Shown here: piece by piece, positions 50,016-58,011 of the stretch | How the letters are laid out: each line of letters begins with the position of its first letter | Numbering within the stretch: position 1 is the first letter of the stretch | DNA from: Methylobacterium durans | Lineage (GTDB): Bacteria; Pseudomonadota; Alphaproteobacteria; Rhizobiales; Beijerinckiaceae | Length of the DNA stretch: 64,000 nt | Assembly: GCF_003173715.1 (NCBI RefSeq) | Contig: NZ_CP029550.1 | Location: 5,441,501 to 5,505,500 of the forward strand | Direction of reading: 5' to 3' | The notes under the pieces: model-generated | Seen by the model: the letters and a program-made list of their open reading frames with translations, nothing else | Databases searched by the model: none | Told to the model about the DNA's origin: nothing | Program-made: the position numbers and the translations under genes

Positions 50016-51049
50016 ATGCGGATCGTCCACGACGCGCGCTCGGTTCGGCACGACCCCACGCAGTTCTTCCGGCGCGGCAGCCTGATCCCGCATCCGGAGC
50101 AGGCGGAGCGCTACCGGGTCCTGCGCGACGCCGCGGCCGGGGCGGGGCACCGGCTGACCGGGGCGGCGGATCACGGCCTCGACCCCATCCGCGCCGTGCA
50201 CGAGGCCGCGTATGTCGACTTCCTGCGCACCGCCTGGGAGCGGCGCGGGGAGATACCGGATGTCGGCGAGGAGATCCTGACGGGGCATTTCGCGCGGCCC
50301 CACATGCACCGCGCGCCGACGGGGCTGCTCGGGCGCCTCGGCCTCCACCTCGCCGACACCTCGACGCCGATCCGTGCCGGGACCTGGGAGGCGGTCTACG
50401 CCGCGGCGCAGGCGGCGATCGGCGGCGCCGATTGCGCCCTCGCCGAGGGGTGCGCCTACGCCCTGTGCCGGCCGCCGGGGCACCACGCCTACGCGGATTC
50501 CGCGGGCGGCTTCTGCTTCCTCAACAATGCGGCGATCGCCGCCGAGCGCCTGCGCGCGGCGACCGGCGGCCCCGTCGCGATCCTCGACATCGACGTGCAT
50601 CACGGCAACGGCACGCAGGGCATCTTCTACCGGCGGGCGGACGTGCTCACGCTCTCGGTCCACGCCGACCCGGCCGATTACTTCCCGTTCTTCGCCGGCT
50701 ACGCCGACGAGACCGGGGCCGGGGAGGGGGTGGGCCGCAACCGCAACCGGCCGCTCCCCACGGCTCCGGCGACCGCCCCTGGCTCGGCGCGATCGGCGCG
50801 GCGCTCGACGAGGTCGCCGCCGCGCGGCCGGCCGCGCTCGTGGTGGCGCTCGGCCTCGACGCGTCCGAGGCCGACCCGATCGGGGTGCTCCGGGTGACCG
50901 GCGCGGGCTTCGGGCAGGCGGCCCGGATGATCGCCGGGCTCGGGCTGCCGACGCTCCTCGTCCAGGAGGGCGGCTACCTCTGCGAGGCGCTGCCGCGCAA
51001 TCTCGTGGCGTTCCTCGGCGCCTTCGACGCGGGCCGCAGCGGGTTCTGA
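50016..51049 (+). pseudogene. Histone deacetylase-family hydrolase, frameshifted
   Basis: ATG 50016 (after CAGGAGAGG) starts a class II-like deacetylase/acetylpolyamine amidohydrolase. The catalytic region is CRPPGHHAYADSAGGFCFLN, then ILDIDVHHGNGTQGIFY with the zinc ligands Asp and His. The first frame runs to NRNRPLP near 50757. The rest (GSGDRPWLGAIGAALDEVAA, then GLDASEADPIGVLRV with the third ligand, and LLVQEGGYLCEALPRNL) is in another frame. One C missing in the CCCC run of GCTCCCCACGG explains the shift, so the gene may be intact in the organism. These enzymes deacetylate small amines or proteins. Confidence 0.82.
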
Positions 51050-51208
51050 GAGCTCATCCGACCGAGAAAGACAAAACTTCTCTCCATCTCGCGCCGATGG
51101 AGAAGAAACGTCTCGTTCAGAGCGGAAATTTGCAAAACACCACCATTGCTTTGGGGCCCGCCTCCACGACATGAATCCGCGTGATTGCTTGTCGGTATCG
51201 CGGCTTCC

Positions 51209-51454
51209 ATGCGCCAGATTCAGTTTGATCCCTTCGGCGAGGCGGTGACGCAGGATCTGCGCGCCGTCGGCCGCGGCGAGGCCCGGCAGGGCCCGGTCTC
51301 ACGCGCCGTGCTGCGCTCGGGCGTCGGGCTGTTCTGGATCCTGGTGATCGGGATCGTCGCCGCCCGCGTGGCCTATTTCGACCCGGACTTCGCCGAGAAG
51401 TTCGGCTCCGTCGCCGCCGTCACGACCTACATCCAGGCCCTGTTCAGCGCCTGA
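51209..51454 (+). CDS. Small single-pass membrane protein
   Basis: An 81-residue protein with a polar N-terminal half (MRQIQFDPFGEAVTQDLRAV) and one transmembrane helix (SGVGLFWILVIGIVAARVAY). No family recognised. It converges with the CoA-ligase operon on its right, so it is probably not part of it. Confidence 0.5.
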   Translation: MRQIQFDPFGEAVTQDLRAVGRGEARQGPVSRAVLRSGVGLFWILVIGIVAARVAYFDPDFAEKFGSVAAVTTYIQALFSA

Positions 51455-51503
51455 GGCGCGCCCGGGCCCCACGACGGGACCCGGGATCCGCGAGAACACC
51501 CGA

Positions 51504-52412
51504 TCACGCGTGCAGGGTGACGCCCTCCGCCGTCCGCGGCAGGCCGAACGCCGCCCGCAGCAGGTGTGGGATCTCGCCCGGCGTGTCGGCGACGGCGACG
51601 CCCGCCGCCTCCAGCGCCCGGCGCTTGCCCGCGTAGCTCCCGAAGGCGCCCGAGACGATGGCGCCGGCATGGCCCATCTTCTTGCCGGGCGGCGAGGCGC
51701 GGCCCGCGATGAAGGAGACGACGGGCTTGCTCATCCCGGCCGCGTAGGCCGCGGCCTCCTCCTCCATCGATCCGCCGATCTCCCCGACCATCACGATGGC
51801 GCGGGTGCCGGCGTCCCGGTCGAGGGCTTCGAGCGCGTCGCGGGTCGTCGTGCCGATCATCGGGTCGCCGCCGATGCCGAGGAAGGCCGACTGGCCGATC
51901 CCCGCCCGGGTCAGGTTGAGGCAGATCAGCGTGCCGAGGCTGCCGCTGCGCGAGATGACGCCGACCTCGCCCGGCTGGAAGATGTTGCCGTTGTGCCCCG
52001 GCATGATGCCGACGAAGCCCTCGCCCGGCGTCACGATCCCGGCCGTGTTCGGGCCGACGATCCGCGTGCCGCGGCGCGCGGCCGCGTGGTGGATCGCGAT
52101 CACGTCGCGGGCCGGGATGTGCTCGGTGAGGATCACGACGGTCTTCGCCCCCGCCTCGATCGCGTCGAGGGCGGCCTCGCGCGCCGCTGCCGGCGGGATG
52201 AACATCACCGCCCAGTCGAACGGCGTCTCGGCCATCGCGGCCCGGGCCGTCGCGTAGACGGGCAGGCCGAGATGGCGCTCGCCCGCCCGCTTCGGGTTGA
52301 CGCCGGCCACCACCTGCGTGCCGCAGGCGAGCATCTTCTCGGTCCAGAAGCTCCCCTGCTTGCCCGTCATGCCCTGGACGAGGACGCGGGCGTGCTGGCG
52401 ATAGATGATCAT
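51504..52412 (-). CDS. ADP-forming acyl-CoA ligase alpha subunit (SucD-like), candidate sulfoacetate-CoA ligase subunit
   Basis: A 302-residue succinyl-CoA-synthetase-alpha homologue. It has a CoA-binding Rossmann domain (RVLVQGMTGKQGSFWTEKML, and onward), GPNTAGIVTPGEGFVGIMPG and the phosphohistidine in KKMGHAGAIVSG (His248). The enzyme makes an acyl-CoA from an acid and CoA using ATP. Paralogues include malate-CoA ligase of the serine cycle, but these genes sit with an acylating aldehyde dehydrogenase and near xsc. That makes sulfoacetate a better substrate guess, as in the SauCD route described for sulfoacetate users. The start overlaps the beta-subunit stop by 4 bp. Last gene of the operon. 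Confidence 0.85.
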   Translation of the reverse strand: MIIYRQHARVLVQGMTGKQGSFWTEKMLACGTQVVAGVNPKRAGERHLGLPVYATARAAMAETPFDWAVMFIPPAAAREAALDAIEAGAKTVVILTEHIPARDVIAIHHAAARRGTRIVGPNTAGIVTPGEGFVGIMPGHNGNIFQPGEVGVISRSGSLGTLICLNLTRAGIGQSAFLGIGGDPMIGTTTRDALEALDRDAGTRAIVMVGEIGGSMEEEAAAYAAGMSKPVVSFIAGRASPPGKKMGHAGAIVSGAFGSYAGKRRALEAAGVAVADTPGEIPHLLRAAFGLPRTAEGVTLHA

Positions 52413-53536
52413 CGGGCTGCCTCCACCGCGGCCTGGACCGCGTCTTCCATCAGGTCGTAGGGCTCGACGCCGAGCCCGTCGCGCACGAGGCGCACCGCCT
52501 CGTCCTCACCGGTCCCGTGGATCGAGAAGAACACCGGCACACTCGGGGCGAGCCGCTTCCAGGCGGTCACGACGCCCTCCGCCATCACGTCGGTGCGGGC
52601 GAAGGCGCCGCAGAAATTGACGACGAGGCTCTTCACGCCGGGATTGGCCAGCACGAGGCGGAGCGCCGCCTCCGACTTCGTGTAGGCCTCGCCGCCGATC
52701 TCCAGAAAGTTGGCGGGCCGGCCGCCGCAATGGCTGATCACGTCCATCGTAGTCATGGTGAGCCCGGCCCCGTTCGCCAGCACCCCGACATTGCCGTCGA
52801 GCTGGATGAACTTGAGCCCCTGGGCGAGCCCCTCGCGCTCCAGGTCCGTCATCGGCTCGGCCGCGGCTTGGCCCGCGAGGTCCGCCTGCCGGAAGGAAGC
52901 GGCATCGTCGAGTGTGAGCTTGCAATCGAGGGCGACGACGCGCCCGTCGGCGAGGAGCGCCAGCGGATTGATCTCGATCAGCTCCGCATCGACCGCGCCG
53001 GAGATCCGGTAGAGGCCGGCGAGGATGGACGGGATCGCCTCCGCCGCGGCGCCGAGGTCGAGACCCGCGACGAGGGCGCGGGCCTCCGCCTCGCCGAAGC
53101 CCCGGTCGAGGTCGACCGCGTGGCGGCGCAGGGCCTCGGGGCGGGTCTCCGCCACCTCCTCGATGTCCATGCCCCCTTCCGTCGAGAACAGGACGAGGGG
53201 GCGGCGGCTGCCCGTGTCGTTGAGGATCGCGGCGTAGAACTCGCGGGCGATCTCGGCCCGCTCCTCCAGGAGCACCGAGCCGACGGGATGCCCGTCGATC
53301 GTCATGCCGAGGATGGCGCGGGCGGCCTCCGCCGCCTCCTCGGATGAGCGGGCGGCCCTGATGCCGCCGGCCTTGCCCCGCTTGCCCGTCGGCACCTGCG
53401 CCTTGACCATGCAGGGGCCGAGATCGGCGAAGGCGCCTTCCGCCTCCTCGGGCGTCCGGCAGAGCACCGAGCGGGGCACCGGGATTCCGGCCGGCGCGAG
53501 CACCCGCGCCTTGGCGACGTGTTCCAGGAAGTTCAT
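52409..53536 (-). CDS. ADP-forming acyl-CoA ligase beta subunit (SucC-like), candidate sulfoacetate-CoA ligase subunit
   Basis: A 375-residue ATP-grasp subunit. The N-terminal ATP-grasp region has MVKAQVPTGKRGKAGGIRAA, then TEGGMDIEEVAE and LIEINPLALLADGRVVALDC for nucleotide and metal binding. The C-terminal flavodoxin-like domain has GNVGVLANGAGLTMTTMDVI and GGRPANFLEIGGEAYT. It is shorter and more divergent at the N-terminus (MNFLEHVAKARVLAPAGIPV) than housekeeping SucC, suggesting a specialised substrate. Start and stop overlap both neighbours by 4 bp, indicating a tightly coupled operon with the aldehyde dehydrogenase. Confidence 0.85.
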   Translation of the reverse strand: MNFLEHVAKARVLAPAGIPVPRSVLCRTPEEAEGAFADLGPCMVKAQVPTGKRGKAGGIRAARSSEEAAEAARAILGMTIDGHPVGSVLLEERAEIAREFYAAILNDTGSRRPLVLFSTEGGMDIEEVAETRPEALRRHAVDLDRGFGEAEARALVAGLDLGAAAEAIPSILAGLYRISGAVDAELIEINPLALLADGRVVALDCKLTLDDAASFRQADLAGQAAAEPMTDLEREGLAQGLKFIQLDGNVGVLANGAGLTMTTMDVISHCGGRPANFLEIGGEAYTKSEAALRLVLANPGVKSLVVNFCGAFARTDVMAEGVVTAWKRLAPSVPVFFSIHGTGEDEAVRLVRDGLGVEPYDLMEDAVQAAVEAAR

Positions 53537-55029
53537 CGGCCGGCCTCCGCTGCGGTGTCCTCGACGTATCCGATCCGCTCCCAGTGCGGCCCGAACAGGT
53601 CGCGCGGGCTCGGCCGGTCCTCGGGGATCGGGGTGACGAGGTGGGTGATGTTGAGGAAGTGGCGGTAGCTCAGGTTCTCGGAGATGCTGTTCTTCTGCCA
53701 GGAGCCGCAGCCCATGCTGAGCGTGAAGCCGAGCCCCGAATTGAAGCCGCCGCCGTTGCCGAAGGTGTGGGCGAAGTTCACGAGCACCCGCACCACGTCG
53801 AGGTCGGCGGCAAGTTCCCGGGCGCGGGCCATGTCGGTGGTGTGGATGCCGCAGGAATGGCCCTTGCCCTGGTGCTCCAGGATCTCGGCCACCCGCGCCT
53901 TCGCGGCGGCGAAGTCCGCCGCCCGGTAGACGGTGAGGACGAGGGCGAGCTTCTCGCCGGAAAACGGGTGGGCGCGCCCGACCCCGTCCTCCTCCACGAG
54001 GAAGTACTTCCTGTCCGCGGCCTCCGGCGGCAGCCCGAAGGCCTCCGCGAGGACCGGGGCGTCGCGGGCGATCAGGTCGCGGTTGAGCTTGCCCTTGACC
54101 CAGAGCCGCTCGCGGATCCGCTCCTTCTCCGCCGGCGTGCAGAGATAGGCGCCGGCCCGCTCGAGCGCCGCGATCGCCTGGTCGTAGACCGCATCGACGA
54201 TGACGACGCTGTTCTCCGACGAGCAGGAGGTCGAATTGTCGAAGATCTTCGAGTCCCGGATCTTCTGCGCCGCCGCGTCGAGGTCGGCGGTCTCGTCGAT
54301 CATCACCGGCACGTTGCCGGCGCCGACGCCGATCGCGGGCGTGCCGCTCGAATAGGCGCGCCGGACGTTGTCCTGCGAGCCCGTCACCACGACGAGGTCG
54401 CAGGCTCGCATCAGGGCCTCGGTCGAGTCCTTCGTCACGGGATCGGGCAGGATCTGCACGAGATCGGCCGGCAGCCCGATCCGCTCAAGCTCCTCGCGCA
54501 TCAGGGTCACGATGCGGGCGGTGGTCCGGTAGCCCAGCGGCGAGGGGGCGATGACGATGGCGTTGCGGCCCTTGACCGCCATCATCGCCTTGTTGACCGG
54601 CGTGGCGCCGGGATTGGTCGAGGGCGTCACCGCGCCGATCACGCCCATGGGCTTGGCGTATTTCACGAGGCCCTTGGCGTGGTCCTGCTCGATGACGCCG
54701 ACGGAGCGCCCGCGCAGCAGGTCGCGGAGCGTCCCGAAGGTCTTGCGCTGCTTCTTGACGATTTTGTCGGCGACGTTGCCGAGGCCCGTATCGGCGACCG
54801 CGAGCTCGGCGAGTTCGCGGGCGTTCTCGGGCTTGTAGAGGGACCAGGCGAGCGCCCGCACCGCGGCGTCGGCCCCCTCCTGGTCGACCTCGGAAAAGAG
54901 CTTCTGAGCGGCGCGCGCCCGCCGCATCACCGCCTCGACGGGAGCGGGATCGAACGTTCTCTCCGCGGTCTTCGGGGGGATCGGCAGCGGCTCGGACCGG
55001 CCGATCGTCGGGGCGACGGCGACGGACAT
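53533..55029 (-). CDS. sauS: CoA-acylating aldehyde dehydrogenase, probable sulfoacetaldehyde dehydrogenase
   Basis: A 498-residue member of the acylating branch of the aldehyde dehydrogenase superfamily. The catalytic cysteine is Cys269 in FDNSTSCSSENSVVIV. The nucleotide region includes GVIGAVTPSTNPGATPVNKA and VVVTGSQDNVRRAYSSGTPA, and the C-terminal part has FGNGGGFNSGLGFTLSMGCG. This matches the SauS/EutE-like group. Next to a CoA ligase and an MFS importer, the expected step is reduction of sulfoacetyl-CoA to sulfoacetaldehyde, which Xsc (63.9 kb) would consume. The symbol rests on family plus context. Confidence 0.82.
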   Translation of the reverse strand: MSVAVAPTIGRSEPLPIPPKTAERTFDPAPVEAVMRRARAAQKLFSEVDQEGADAAVRALAWSLYKPENARELAELAVADTGLGNVADKIVKKQRKTFGTLRDLLRGRSVGVIEQDHAKGLVKYAKPMGVIGAVTPSTNPGATPVNKAMMAVKGRNAIVIAPSPLGYRTTARIVTLMREELERIGLPADLVQILPDPVTKDSTEALMRACDLVVVTGSQDNVRRAYSSGTPAIGVGAGNVPVMIDETADLDAAAQKIRDSKIFDNSTSCSSENSVVIVDAVYDQAIAALERAGAYLCTPAEKERIRERLWVKGKLNRDLIARDAPVLAEAFGLPPEAADRKYFLVEEDGVGRAHPFSGEKLALVLTVYRAADFAAAKARVAEILEHQGKGHSCGIHTTDMARARELAADLDVVRVLVNFAHTFGNGGGFNSGLGFTLSMGCGSWQKNSISENLSYRHFLNITHLVTPIPEDRPSPRDLFGPHWERIGYVEDTAAEAGR

Positions 55030-55095
55030 GGGCGACTCCTGGGAACGAGGGGAAAGGGTTGCGGTCGTGAGCGGGCCCCCGCGGGCCCTTCCCGG

Positions 55096-56400
55096 TCAGG
55101 CGGTGGGCCTGACCGGCACGGGACGGGCGAGGGGGGACTCCGGCTCGACGTCGTCGACGAAGGGCTCGTCCGGGCGCATCCGCAGCGCCAGGACCGCGCC
55201 GAGGAGCAGGAGGCCGAGGGAGGCCACGAAGGGCAGGTCCCAGCGGCCGGTCGCGTCGATGATGGCGCCGAAGACGACGGGCGAGATCATGCCGGCGAGC
55301 CCGAAGCCGAAGTTCATGAAGCCGCTCGCGGTGCCCGCGTGCTGGGGCGCGATGTCCATCGGCACCGCCCAGATCGGGGCGACGATCAGCTCGGCGAAGA
55401 AGAACGCGCCGCTGAGGCAGAGGGCGATGGTGACGAGGTCCGTCACGAACAGCACCGGCAGCATGAACAGGAAGGCGCCGAGGAAGCCCACCACGATGAC
55501 GCTGACGCGGGCCTTCGAGACGCTGCCCGTCCGGCGCAGGATGCGGTCGCTGACGATGCCGCCCACCGTGTCGCCGACGACGCCGGCGAAGAACACGCCC
55601 GAGGCGAAGATGGCCGACTTCTTGATGTCGAGGTTGTACTGGTGGAGGAAGTACGAGGGGATCCAGTTGAGGAACAGCCACAGGGTCCAGCCATAGCAGA
55701 AGTCGGTCAGCGTCACCGGCATCATCCGGCGGAGGAGGCGGCGCCACGGCACGGCCTTGCGCTCGGAGGCGATCCTTCTCGCTGGCAGCACGTCGAGCTC
55801 GGCCTGGGTGATGTGCTTGTGGTCGCGCGGATCGTCCCGGAAGTAGAACCACCACAGGGCGACCCAGGCGAAGCTGATCAGGCCGATGATGATGAAGGAA
55901 TCGCGCCAGGAGAGCGCGACGATCAGGAAGGCGATGATCGGCGGCGTCACCGCGTTGCCGAAGCGGGCGAAGGCGTGGGTGATCCCCTGCGCGAAGCCGC
56001 GCCGGTCGGCCGCCATCCAGTTGGAGAGGGCGCGCGTCGCGGTCGGGAAGGCCGAGCCCTCGCCGATGCCGAGGAGGAAGCGGGCCGCGACGAGGGACAT
56101 CGCGCCCTCGACGAAGCCGATCATCACGGTCGCGGCCGACCAGATCGCGCCGCAGATCAGCAGGGTCAGCCGGGGCCCGAGGCGGTCGCCGAGCCAGCCG
56201 CCGGCGATCTGGAAGAAGGCGTAGGGGTAGGCGAAGGCCGAGAAGGCGAGGCCGAGCTCGGTGTTGGTGAGGCCGAGTTCCTTCTGCATCGCGGGCGCGG
56301 CGGTGCCGATGTTCACCCGGTCGATGTAGGTGACCAGGTACATCAGGCAGATGATGAACAGGACGCGGTCCGTGGCCTTGAAACGACTGAGCCCAAGCAT
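55096..56400 (-). CDS. MFS anion importer (SauU-like), first gene of the ligase operon
   Basis: A 434-residue major-facilitator protein of the anion:cation symporter group, with 12 predicted helices. It begins MLGLSRFKATDRVLFIICLM. The signature YIDRVNIGTAAPAMQKELGL in helix 1 and GDRLGPRLTLLICGAIWSA after helix 2 are typical of transporters for organic acid anions. SauU of Cupriavidus, a proposed sulfoacetate importer, belongs to the same superfamily. It is transcribed first in the operon 56400 to 51504, divergent from a LysR gene. ATG 56400 is chosen by family N-terminus and the ribosome binding site AGGAGGGCAGC; the frame is open to 56520. Confidence 0.87.
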   Translation of the reverse strand: MLGLSRFKATDRVLFIICLMYLVTYIDRVNIGTAAPAMQKELGLTNTELGLAFSAFAYPYAFFQIAGGWLGDRLGPRLTLLICGAIWSAATVMIGFVEGAMSLVAARFLLGIGEGSAFPTATRALSNWMAADRRGFAQGITHAFARFGNAVTPPIIAFLIVALSWRDSFIIIGLISFAWVALWWFYFRDDPRDHKHITQAELDVLPARRIASERKAVPWRRLLRRMMPVTLTDFCYGWTLWLFLNWIPSYFLHQYNLDIKKSAIFASGVFFAGVVGDTVGGIVSDRILRRTGSVSKARVSVIVVGFLGAFLFMLPVLFVTDLVTIALCLSGAFFFAELIVAPIWAVPMDIAPQHAGTASGFMNFGFGLAGMISPVVFGAIIDATGRWDLPFVASLGLLLLGAVLALRMRPDEPFVDDVEPESPLARPVPVRPTA

Positions 56401-56638
56401 GCTGCCCTCCTGACAGGGTCCGCGAAGTCGAGCTGGGTCGGCGCACAAGATCAGGCACCTTCCGAGACTGTCCTCGACGGCCGTTCGGCGTTCCTCAACC
56501 TTCGCGGCGCGGTCTTCCATCAGGTCTTGGATGCCTGAATCGGGGGTGGGACCGTGCCACGGGATGACACGCTAGCCATTGCCAACGGTCACGGGAAATT
56601 TATTGTCTGCATCGCGATCATTCAGGAAATTGATCGGA
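56401..56638. promoter_or_regulatory. Divergent control region of the ligase operon and LysR gene
   Basis: 238 bp between the importer start (leftward) and the LysR start (rightward). The right part, 56575-56640, is AT-richer (GAAATTTATTGTCTGCATCG). LysR proteins usually bind such a shared region and activate the divergent operon in response to the substrate. I cannot name the exact T-N11-A site with confidence. Confidence 0.55.
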
Positions 56639-57502
56639 ATGATTCCGGATCTTGAGATTCCGCTGCTGCGCACCTTCGTGGCGGTCAACGACACCGGGAG
56701 CATCACCCTGGCGGGCAAGCAGGTCGGCCGGACCCAGCCCGCGGTGACCCACCAGATGCATCGCCTGGAGAAGGCGCTCGGCAAGCCGCTCTTCGAGGGC
56801 GACCGCCGCCACCTCACGCTCACCCGCGAGGGCGAGATGCTGCTCGCCTATGCCCGCACCCTCCTCGGCCTCAACGACGAGATCCGCGAACGCTTCCAGG
56901 CGCCCGACATCGCGGGCCATGTCCGCCTCGGCGTGCCGGATCTCTACGCGGCCTTCCTGCTGCCCGCCGTGCTCGGCGGCTTCGCCCGCGCCTATCCGCA
57001 GATCGAGATCGAGTTGCGCTGCTCGCGCAGCATCCACCTCCACGCGGCCCTGGAGCGGGAGGAGATCGACATCGCCCTGATGACGCGCCAGCCCGAATTC
57101 GAGGGCGGCACCACGGTCCGGGAGGAGCCGCTGATCTGGGTCGCGGCCCGCGACTGCACGATCAGCGCGAGCGAGCCGCTGCCGCTGGCGCTCCTGCCCG
57201 CGGGCAGCCTCTACCGCCAGCGGGCGCTGGACGCGCTCGGCCATGTGGGGCGGTCCTGGACCGTGACCGCCGTGAGCGACAGCATCGCCGGCCTGCAGGC
57301 GGCGGTCCATGCGGGGCTCGCGGTCTCGATCTTCCCGCTCTGCGCGCTCAGCCCGCATGTCCGCCGCCTCGGGCGGGCCGACGGCCTGCCGGACCTGCCG
57401 GCCCTGGAGATCGTACTGCAACGCAAACCGAGCGGCATCGCGCCGGCGGCCGAGCATCTCGCCCAGTACATCGTGGCCGAACTCAGCAACGCGCCGTCCT
57501 GA
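56639..57502 (+). CDS. LysR-family regulator, probable activator of the divergent operon
   Basis: A 287-residue protein. The N-terminal winged helix is LEIPLLRTFVAVNDTGSITL, then AGKQVGRTQPAVTHQMHRLE and KALGKPLFEGDRRHLTLTRE. The inducer-binding domain starts near HVRLGVPDLYAAFLLPAVLG. It lies back to back with the importer-dehydrogenase-ligase operon, the classic arrangement in which LysR activates the divergent genes with their substrate as inducer. ATG 56639 matches the family start (MIPDLEIPLLRTF). The sulfoacetate operons known to me use other regulators, so this would be a variant. Confidence 0.9.
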   Translation: MIPDLEIPLLRTFVAVNDTGSITLAGKQVGRTQPAVTHQMHRLEKALGKPLFEGDRRHLTLTREGEMLLAYARTLLGLNDEIRERFQAPDIAGHVRLGVPDLYAAFLLPAVLGGFARAYPQIEIELRCSRSIHLHAALEREEIDIALMTRQPEFEGGTTVREEPLIWVAARDCTISASEPLPLALLPAGSLYRQRALDALGHVGRSWTVTAVSDSIAGLQAAVHAGLAVSIFPLCALSPHVRRLGRADGLPDLPALEIVLQRKPSGIAPAAEHLAQYIVAELSNAPS

Positions 57503-57600
57503 CATTGCTGCCATGCAGCGTCGTCGGCCGGATATTTTTGCACTGCACAAGAGGCTGTGATAATTCGAGGGCGTCCCGCAGCCTCGATTTCCGCGCCCCT

Positions 57601-57813
57601 ATGAACGACCTCGACCGCCTGCAGAAGATCCTTCCCTTCGCCGTGGCGCTCTACCTCGCGACGAGCCTGGCGCAGCTTCAAGCGACGCAGGCCACCGCCC
57701 CGCATGCGAGCTCGGGGGTCTCGGTGGAGCGGGTGGCCGCGAGCGTGAAGTGGCACATGCTCCAGATCGCCCGCAACGAGCAGAACGAGGCGCTGGTCTT
57801 CCCCGGCAACTGA
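57601..57813 (+). CDS. Small hypothetical protein
   Basis: A 70-residue protein (MNDLDRLQKILPFAVALYLA, then a weakly hydrophobic helix, and SSGVSVERVAASVKWHMLQI). It may have one amphipathic or membrane-associated helix near residues 10-25. No family recognised. It lies between the LysR gene and the GMC dehydrogenase. Confidence 0.45.
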   Translation: MNDLDRLQKILPFAVALYLATSLAQLQATQATAPHASSGVSVERVAASVKWHMLQIARNEQNEALVFPGN

Positions 57814-58011
57814 GCGTCCCGCACCCGGCCCGCAGACAGAACGTAGCCGGAGCCCGACCCCTCCGGAACGCGGACGGCCCGCGCGATCGGCCGCCTCGCG
57901 CATTGACACATGCGCCATTTCCTCATCTAATCGAACGCAACGTACCGTTTTTCGAGATTTAATCGCAAAACGGCTGCGACGGGGAACCGCGATCGGGCGA
58001 GGGCGTCGGCG

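Noticed and set aside
51077..51105. Intrinsic terminator after the deacetylase gene
   Set aside because: CTTCTCTCCATC and GATGGAGAAG pair with a bulge, but no T run follows on either strand, so I do not list it.
51504..53536. Housekeeping succinyl-CoA synthetase or serine-cycle malate-CoA ligase
   Set aside because: The N-terminus of the beta subunit diverges from both, and the coupled genes are an acylating aldehyde dehydrogenase and an anion importer, with xsc nearby. Not excluded, but less likely than a sulfoacetate ligase.
53584..56538. 984-codon rightward frame antisense to the dehydrogenase and importer
   Set aside because: Same reason: reverse-strand artefact of GC-rich coding sequence.
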